A stretch of 64,000 bases of DNA, taken from positions 248,001 to 312,000 of the forward strand of contig NZ_CAXWGX010000023.1 of assembly GCF_964266745.1 (NCBI RefSeq), in the 5' to 3' direction. Below, one piece after another: positions 60,022 through 64,000 of the stretch. The stretch comes from Propionicimonas sp020161015. GTDB lineage: Bacteria > Actinomycetota > Actinomycetes > Propionibacteriales > Propionibacteriaceae. The stretch's first letter is position 1, and the number at the start of each line of letters is the position of its first letter. The notes below the pieces were generated by a model. That model did no database searches. It was given only the letters and a program-made list of their open reading frames with translations, and was not told the origin of the DNA. The position numbers and the translations under genes are program-made.

Positions 60022-61293
60022 ATGCGACGTGACCGCTGGCTGGCGCGGATCGACGCCGCGTTCTTCGTGCTCGGCGGGCTGGCCTCCCTCTGGCTGGCCT
60101 ACCTGACCCTCCAGGAGGGCATCGGTCTGGGCTGGCAACTGCTGCTGCTCGTCGTGTTCTGGGTGCTGGTCGCCTATCTCGTCCTTCCGCGCCTCCACCG
60201 GATCCTCACCGGCGTCTACGTGCCGGACTACTTCATCGGCCGCACCCGGACGGCCGACGGGCTCCTCGGTGATCCGGTGAACCTCGCGCTGCGGGGCACG
60301 GAGGCCCAGGTGCACCACGCGATGGCCGCGGCCGGCTGGACGCGGGCGGACGAGCTCGACCCGACGACGGGCTGGCGGATCGTCACCAGCACGCTGTCGC
60401 GCCGCAGCTACGCCGAGGCCCCCGTCAGCCCGCTGTTCCTCTTCCGGAGACGCCAGGACTTCGCCTACCAGCAGGAGGTGGCAGGGAGCCCGTCGAAGCG
60501 CCACCACGTGCGCTTCTGGCGCTGCCCGCCGGGGTGGCTCCTGCCCGGTGGCTTCCAGGTCGACTGGCTGGCCGCCGGCACCTACGACCGCAGCGTGGGC
60601 CTGTCGCTGTTCACCCTCCAGGTGACCCACAAGATCGATCGTGAGGTGGACGACGAGCGTGACCACATCGTCGCCACCGTCACCGCGGCCAGCCCCGGGG
60701 TGGCGGTGGGGGTCCTGCGCGACTTCGCCACCGGCTACCACTCCCGCAACGGTGGTGGCGACCTGATCGAGACCGACGGCGACCTGCCCGTCCTCGACCT
60801 GCGGACGCTCCCGGCTCCCGAGACGGAGCCCACCGCGCCGGTGGTGGTGCCCGCGGCCGTCACCCCGGCGCGGCGGCGCCGGCCCTCCCAGACGACCTTC
60901 GGCGTGGCGGTCACGGCGCTGCGCGGGCTGGTCTACCTCGTCCTCGCCGCCGCGATCCTCGGTGTCGCCGGAAACGGCGTCCTGGCGCCGGACGCTGCCG
61001 CGCTGCCGGACCCTGTCCTCGTCGGCGTGGTTCTGGCCGTTGCGGCGGCGTCCGACTTCGCCCTCGCCGCGGCCACGCTCCTCGGGTCCAACCTCGCCCG
61101 TCTCGCGCTGTGCGCGCTGAGCGCCGCCGCCATCGCGTCGACCTGGGTGACGCGGGCGCTGGAGAACCAGCACGGGCCGCTGCACGCCGGGCTGGTGCCG
61201 CTGGCGATCAGCGTCCTCGTGCTGCTCGCGCTGTCCGGGGAGGCCGCCCGCCGGTTCGCGACCGGGCGGACGAACGCCGGAGGGGCCGTCTGA
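60022..61293 (+). CDS. LssY C-terminal-domain membrane protein
   Basis: 423 residues. Two membrane segments at the N-terminus (about 10-32 and 38-60) are followed by the LssY_C domain: YVPDYFIGRTRTADGLLGDPVNLALRGTEAQVHHAMAAAGW, WRIVTSTLSRRSYAEAPVSPLFLF, KRHHVRFWRCPPG, GTYDRSVGLSLFTLQVTHKIDREVDDERDHIV. About four further helices (345-415) close the protein. LssY_C is found with DedA/PAP2 proteins in secretion and envelope loci; its role is unknown. ATG 60022 follows GGGAGGAGCGCG. The in-frame upstream start at 59902 has no ribosome site. Confidence 0.82.
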   Translation: MRRDRWLARIDAAFFVLGGLASLWLAYLTLQEGIGLGWQLLLLVVFWVLVAYLVLPRLHRILTGVYVPDYFIGRTRTADGLLGDPVNLALRGTEAQVHHAMAAAGWTRADELDPTTGWRIVTSTLSRRSYAEAPVSPLFLFRRRQDFAYQQEVAGSPSKRHHVRFWRCPPGWLLPGGFQVDWLAAGTYDRSVGLSLFTLQVTHKIDREVDDERDHIVATVTAASPGVAVGVLRDFATGYHSRNGGGDLIETDGDLPVLDLRTLPAPETEPTAPVVVPAAVTPARRRRPSQTTFGVAVTALRGLVYLVLAAAILGVAGNGVLAPDAAALPDPVLVGVVLAVAAASDFALAAATLLGSNLARLALCALSAAAIASTWVTRALENQHGPLHAGLVPLAISVLVLLALSGEAARRFATGRTNAGGAV

Positions 61294-61299
61294 GGGGGG

Positions 61300-63036
61300 T
61301 CAGCTGATGCGGATGCCGTACAGCTTCTTGGCGTAGGTGCCCACGACCAGCATGTTGCCGTAGACCGCGGGCGAGGCCTCGATGTTCTGGGAGAGCTGGA
61401 GGGTGGAGAAGTCGCGTCCGGTGTTCGGGTCGAACAGGTGCAGCAGGCCGCTGGAGTCGCCGAGGACGCCGTAGGTGTGGCCGTCGGTGCCGGTGAGCAG
61501 CAGCGGCGAGCTCCACCCGAAGTGGGGGAGCGTGCGGTTCCACACCACCGCGCCGGTCTGGCGGTCGAGGGCGACCAGGGAGCCCTGCTTGTCCGAGCCG
61601 GTCTTTGCGATGTTGAAGAAGACCAGGTCGGACACCTCGCCGGTGCCCAGCACGGGCGTCGCCATCAGGCCGCCGTTGACGGCCTTGTTGTACGCGGCGT
61701 CCACCTGGTACTGCCAGACCTGCTCGCCGGTCAGCGCGTTGAGCTTCTGGATCGTGACCGGACCGTGGGCGGCGCCGCCGTCGCCCTCGCCGCGCTTGTC
61801 CATCTCGTTGCCGGTGTACAGGAACGGCCCGGACGGGGTGTCCTCCAGGACGATGGTGGCGTCGGTGTCGTCGCCGGTGGGGTGCACCCAGACGACCTGG
61901 AGCGTGGTCGCGTCCCAGCAGACGATGTTGCCGTCGTTGTCACCGGCGAACATGAGGTTCCGGTACGCGGCTGCGGAGCCCTCGATGCCGTGGCGGGAGG
62001 AGTCCGGGGTCGTGTACCAGAGCTTCGTGAACTCCGGGCGGACGCTGACGGACTTCGCCGCGGCGTCGAAGCTCGCGTTCAGCTTCACCTTGTAGACCAG
62101 GCCGTTCTCTGCCGGCTCGATCAGGGTGTCGGTGGCGGCGTTCACCAGCGCGGAGGAGTCGAAGGCGCCCCAGTCGCGCGGCGCGCCCGCGTCCGAGCCG
62201 TCCCAGCCGGAGACCTCCTTGTTCTGGATCAGGTCGAAGATGCGGTAGCGCCAGGTGCCCTCGGTGTCGCCGTTCTGGTTCAGGCCCATGCCGGCGTACA
62301 GGAGCGGGTACCCGCGCGGGTCGACCGACCCGGTGCCCTTGAAGGCGAAGCCGGTCGAGATCGGTGCCTTCGTCTGGCGTCCGGTGGCGAGGTCGAGGCG
62401 GTAGACGTTGCCGTCCACCACCGGGTAGAGCACCTCGACGAAGTCGGGGTCGTCCACCTGGGCCTGGGACAGGCCCATCGCCTGCTTGGTCGCGGTCGGC
62501 CAGTTCACCAGCAGCGGCTGGCCGGTCCACCCCGCGCCGGCCCAGTGGGAGCCCTCCGCGTAGACGTCGCCGGTGTCCTGCGTCCACACCACCTGGAGCT
62601 TCTTCTCGCGGACGTCGGTGGTGCCGTAGGCAGGGGCGTCGCGGTAGTTGTTGCCGCGGAAGGTCAGGACGCCCGGCACCTCGGTGTAGACCGAGGAGTC
62701 CCCGAACGCGACCGGTCCGGCGGGCCGGTAGTCGGGCACCACGGCGTTGTTCTGGTCCAGCACCTTCCAGCTCACGTCGCCCCCGGAGACCATGGGACGG
62801 GAGAAGGTCCCGTCGCCCACCGCCGTCGGCGCCGTCCAGCCCGGCAGGTCGGGCAGCGACAGCGCGAGGCGCGCCGGGTCGGTCTCTCCGCTGCGGGACG
62901 GCGTGGTGGTGGCAGTGGGGGAGTGCGGCCGCGGGCCGGTCGTCACCACGTCTGCGGTGGAGCAGGCGGCGAGGGAGACCAGTGCGGCCGACGCCAGCGT
63001 GGCAGCGAGCACGCGCGGTCCGCGCAACGTCGGCAT
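61300..63036 (-). CDS. Exported PQQ-like beta-propeller lipoprotein
   Basis: 578 residues. Signal peptide with lipobox LAAC (Cys about residue 25) and a Ser/Thr/Pro linker (about 30-50). The mature part has repeated propeller blades, each with a glycine-rich turn and a tryptophan or aspartate, such as GNVYRLDLATGRQTKAPI, GLVYKVKLNASFDAAAK, GNIVCWDATTLQVVWVHPTGDD, ALTGEQVWQYQVDAAYNKA, ALDRQTGAVVWNRTL and GLLHLFDPNTGRDFSTL. This is the PQQ_2/WD40-like quinoprotein propeller. The residues that bind PQQ in dehydrogenases are not obvious, so it may bind a polysaccharide or protein instead. ATG 63036 follows AAAGGCCGCCGA. Confidence 0.83.
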   Translation of the reverse strand: MPTLRGPRVLAATLASAALVSLAACSTADVVTTGPRPHSPTATTTPSRSGETDPARLALSLPDLPGWTAPTAVGDGTFSRPMVSGGDVSWKVLDQNNAVVPDYRPAGPVAFGDSSVYTEVPGVLTFRGNNYRDAPAYGTTDVREKKLQVVWTQDTGDVYAEGSHWAGAGWTGQPLLVNWPTATKQAMGLSQAQVDDPDFVEVLYPVVDGNVYRLDLATGRQTKAPISTGFAFKGTGSVDPRGYPLLYAGMGLNQNGDTEGTWRYRIFDLIQNKEVSGWDGSDAGAPRDWGAFDSSALVNAATDTLIEPAENGLVYKVKLNASFDAAAKSVSVRPEFTKLWYTTPDSSRHGIEGSAAAYRNLMFAGDNDGNIVCWDATTLQVVWVHPTGDDTDATIVLEDTPSGPFLYTGNEMDKRGEGDGGAAHGPVTIQKLNALTGEQVWQYQVDAAYNKAVNGGLMATPVLGTGEVSDLVFFNIAKTGSDKQGSLVALDRQTGAVVWNRTLPHFGWSSPLLLTGTDGHTYGVLGDSSGLLHLFDPNTGRDFSTLQLSQNIEASPAVYGNMLVVGTYAKKLYGIRIS

Positions 63037-63113
63037 TCGGCGGCCTTTCGTCGGGTTCACCGGGAGTCTACGTCCGGCTCGGGCCCGCTCCGACCGTGAC
63101 ACGGGCGGCCGGG

Positions 63114-63932
63114 TCACGCCGTGACGGCGACCACCACGAACGCGGCGGTGAAGGCGATCTCGACCAACCCGACGGCGAGCGGACGCACCGGACGGCGCGC
63201 CGCGAGGACGGGGACGAGCCACGCCCTGACCACGGTGGTGGCGAACAGCACCGTCCACGGCCATGGGAGCAGGCCCGCGACGGCCGCCGCGGCCGCGACC
63301 GCCGTCGCGAGTCCGTGCCAGGCCAGGGACGCCGCCCACCACCGTCCGGAGCCACGCTCGCGGATCATGGTCTTCACGTACAGCACCGTGCCGAAGAGGT
63401 AGGCGAAGACCAGGCCGGTGTACCACAGGGCCCGGGTACCGCCAGGAGAGCCGAGCGCGTCACCGAAGGCCTGCGGGGTCACGAACCGGACGACCAGGGT
63501 CATCAGGCTCGCCGCGGCGACGGTCAGCGCGCCGCTGGCCAGGCTGCGCTCGCGCCTCCCGGCGGCCAGGGCGAGGGCCGCGGCCACCAGCGGGCCGAAC
63601 GGGACCACCCAGCCGAGCAGGTCCGTCCCGCCCCACGCCAGCGAGGCGAGGCCGAGGCCGGTGGCGGCAGCGCCGTAGGTCAGCAGCGGGGTGCGCGCGG
63701 ACGCCCTCCTCCCCGGCGGCGCCTTCAGCCACACCGTCGCGGCGTGGAAGGCCAGGTAGCCGGTGAGCCAGCACGCGACGACCGGCAGGAGTTCCGGTGA
63801 CGGCGGGACGGCGTCGGCGGAGCGGAGGATGGCCCCGACGACCACGGGCAGGGCGAGCATGAACCACGCGCCGTGCTGGCGAGGCAACCACGCCGCGGAG
63901 CGACGGGCACGGGTTCGGTGACCGGGGGGCAC
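63114..63932 (-). CDS. YwiC-like membrane protein
   Basis: 272 residues with about eight membrane segments. The opening AAWLPRQHGAWFMLALPVVVGAIL contains the QHGAW motif that defines the YwiC-like family, of unknown function and often near nitrate or haem metabolism genes. KTMIRERGSGRWWAASLAWH lies in a cytoplasmic loop and FGTVLYVKTM precedes it. Start GTG 63932 sits 8 bases after TAGCAT, with no ribosome site, suggesting a leaderless message. It is upstream of the propeller lipoprotein on the same strand (77-base gap). Confidence 0.8.
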   Translation of the reverse strand: MPPGHRTRARRSAAWLPRQHGAWFMLALPVVVGAILRSADAVPPSPELLPVVACWLTGYLAFHAATVWLKAPPGRRASARTPLLTYGAAATGLGLASLAWGGTDLLGWVVPFGPLVAAALALAAGRRERSLASGALTVAAASLMTLVVRFVTPQAFGDALGSPGGTRALWYTGLVFAYLFGTVLYVKTMIRERGSGRWWAASLAWHGLATAVAAAAAVAGLLPWPWTVLFATTVVRAWLVPVLAARRPVRPLAVGLVEIAFTAAFVVVAVTA

Positions 63933-64000
63933 GGGGCCTGATGCTAGCCGCGCGCGGGCGCGCCCCGTCCGGGAAACTCAGCCAATTCTTGGCGAGTGCA

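Noticed and set aside
63933..64000. tRNA or gene start at the right edge
   Set aside because: No cloverleaf or promoter pattern beyond the TAGCAT box of the leftward YwiC-like gene.

Overview
The window is GC-rich, densely packed chromosomal DNA. Codon use is G/C-ending, GTG and TTG starts are common, neighbouring genes often overlap by 1-4 bases (ATGA, GTGA, TGATG), and many promoters start transcription on or next to the start codon. There is an LssY-type protein, VapBC, and ROK/LacI/DeoR sugar control. This fits an actinobacterium; I cannot fix the genus. I see no rRNA, tRNA, CRISPR array, prophage or transposase gene.

Layout. 1-9.4 kb: small, mostly independently transcribed genes. These are a partial GNAT acetyltransferase, a DUF1254/DUF1214 protein, vapBC, two radical-SAM proteins whose stop codons interlock, a SHOCT protein, membrane proteins, a lipoprotein and a flavin oxidase. 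9.5-16.3 kb: a sugar or polyol locus with an AraB-like kinase, an SDR dehydrogenase, a ROK repressor and a divergent binding protein-permease-ATPase transporter. 16.3-20.6 kb: GNAT, a PPM1-type methyltransferase, a HEAT-repeat gene with an apparent frameshift, and the aguB/aguA pair that turns agmatine into putrescine. 20.8-30.9 kb: a complete L-rhamnose locus (LacI regulator, four-gene ABC importer, isomerase RhaI, mutarotase RhaM, kinase RhaB, aldolase RhaD). 31.2-39.6 kb: an L-fucose-isomerase-family enzyme, then an aldo/keto reductase, a GatD-like dehydrogenase and an FGGY kinase, divergent from LacI, a PfkB kinase and a class II aldolase. 39.7-46.3 kb: a LacI regulator, FGGY kinase, RbsBCA-type importer and FucU mutarotase. 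46.5-51.4 kb: divergent PHP-family protein, fused aldolase-dehydrogenase and a long Zn-dehydrogenase. 51.6-57.6 kb: a DeoR regulator with a 2-oxoacid-dehydrogenase-type complex (E2, E3 and a fused E1 alpha-beta). 57.6-64 kb: palindromic repeats, glycerate kinase, a methyltransferase, an LssY-domain membrane protein, a beta-propeller lipoprotein and a YwiC-like membrane protein.

How it works together. About 48 kb is a carbohydrate-utilisation region with three ABC importers, four FGGY kinases, three LacI repressors, one ROK and one DeoR regulator. The rhamnose genes form a textbook phosphorylating pathway ending in dihydroxyacetone phosphate and L-lactaldehyde. The FucU importer operon, the fused aldolase-dehydrogenase and the distant fucI-like gene can be assembled into an L-fucose route. 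The GatD-like dehydrogenase, PfkB kinase and class II aldolase look like a tagatose-6-phosphate route fed by a kinase rather than a PTS. The partner reactions of the PHP protein, the long Zn-dehydrogenase and the 2-oxoacid-type complex are not assigned.

Non-coding structure is rich. CG-centred palindromes fall into three sequence classes at the LacI-controlled promoters. Perfect hairpins follow two binding-protein genes. A family of three about 50-75-base palindromes with paired (compensated) changes lies at 31.0 and 57.6-57.8 kb.
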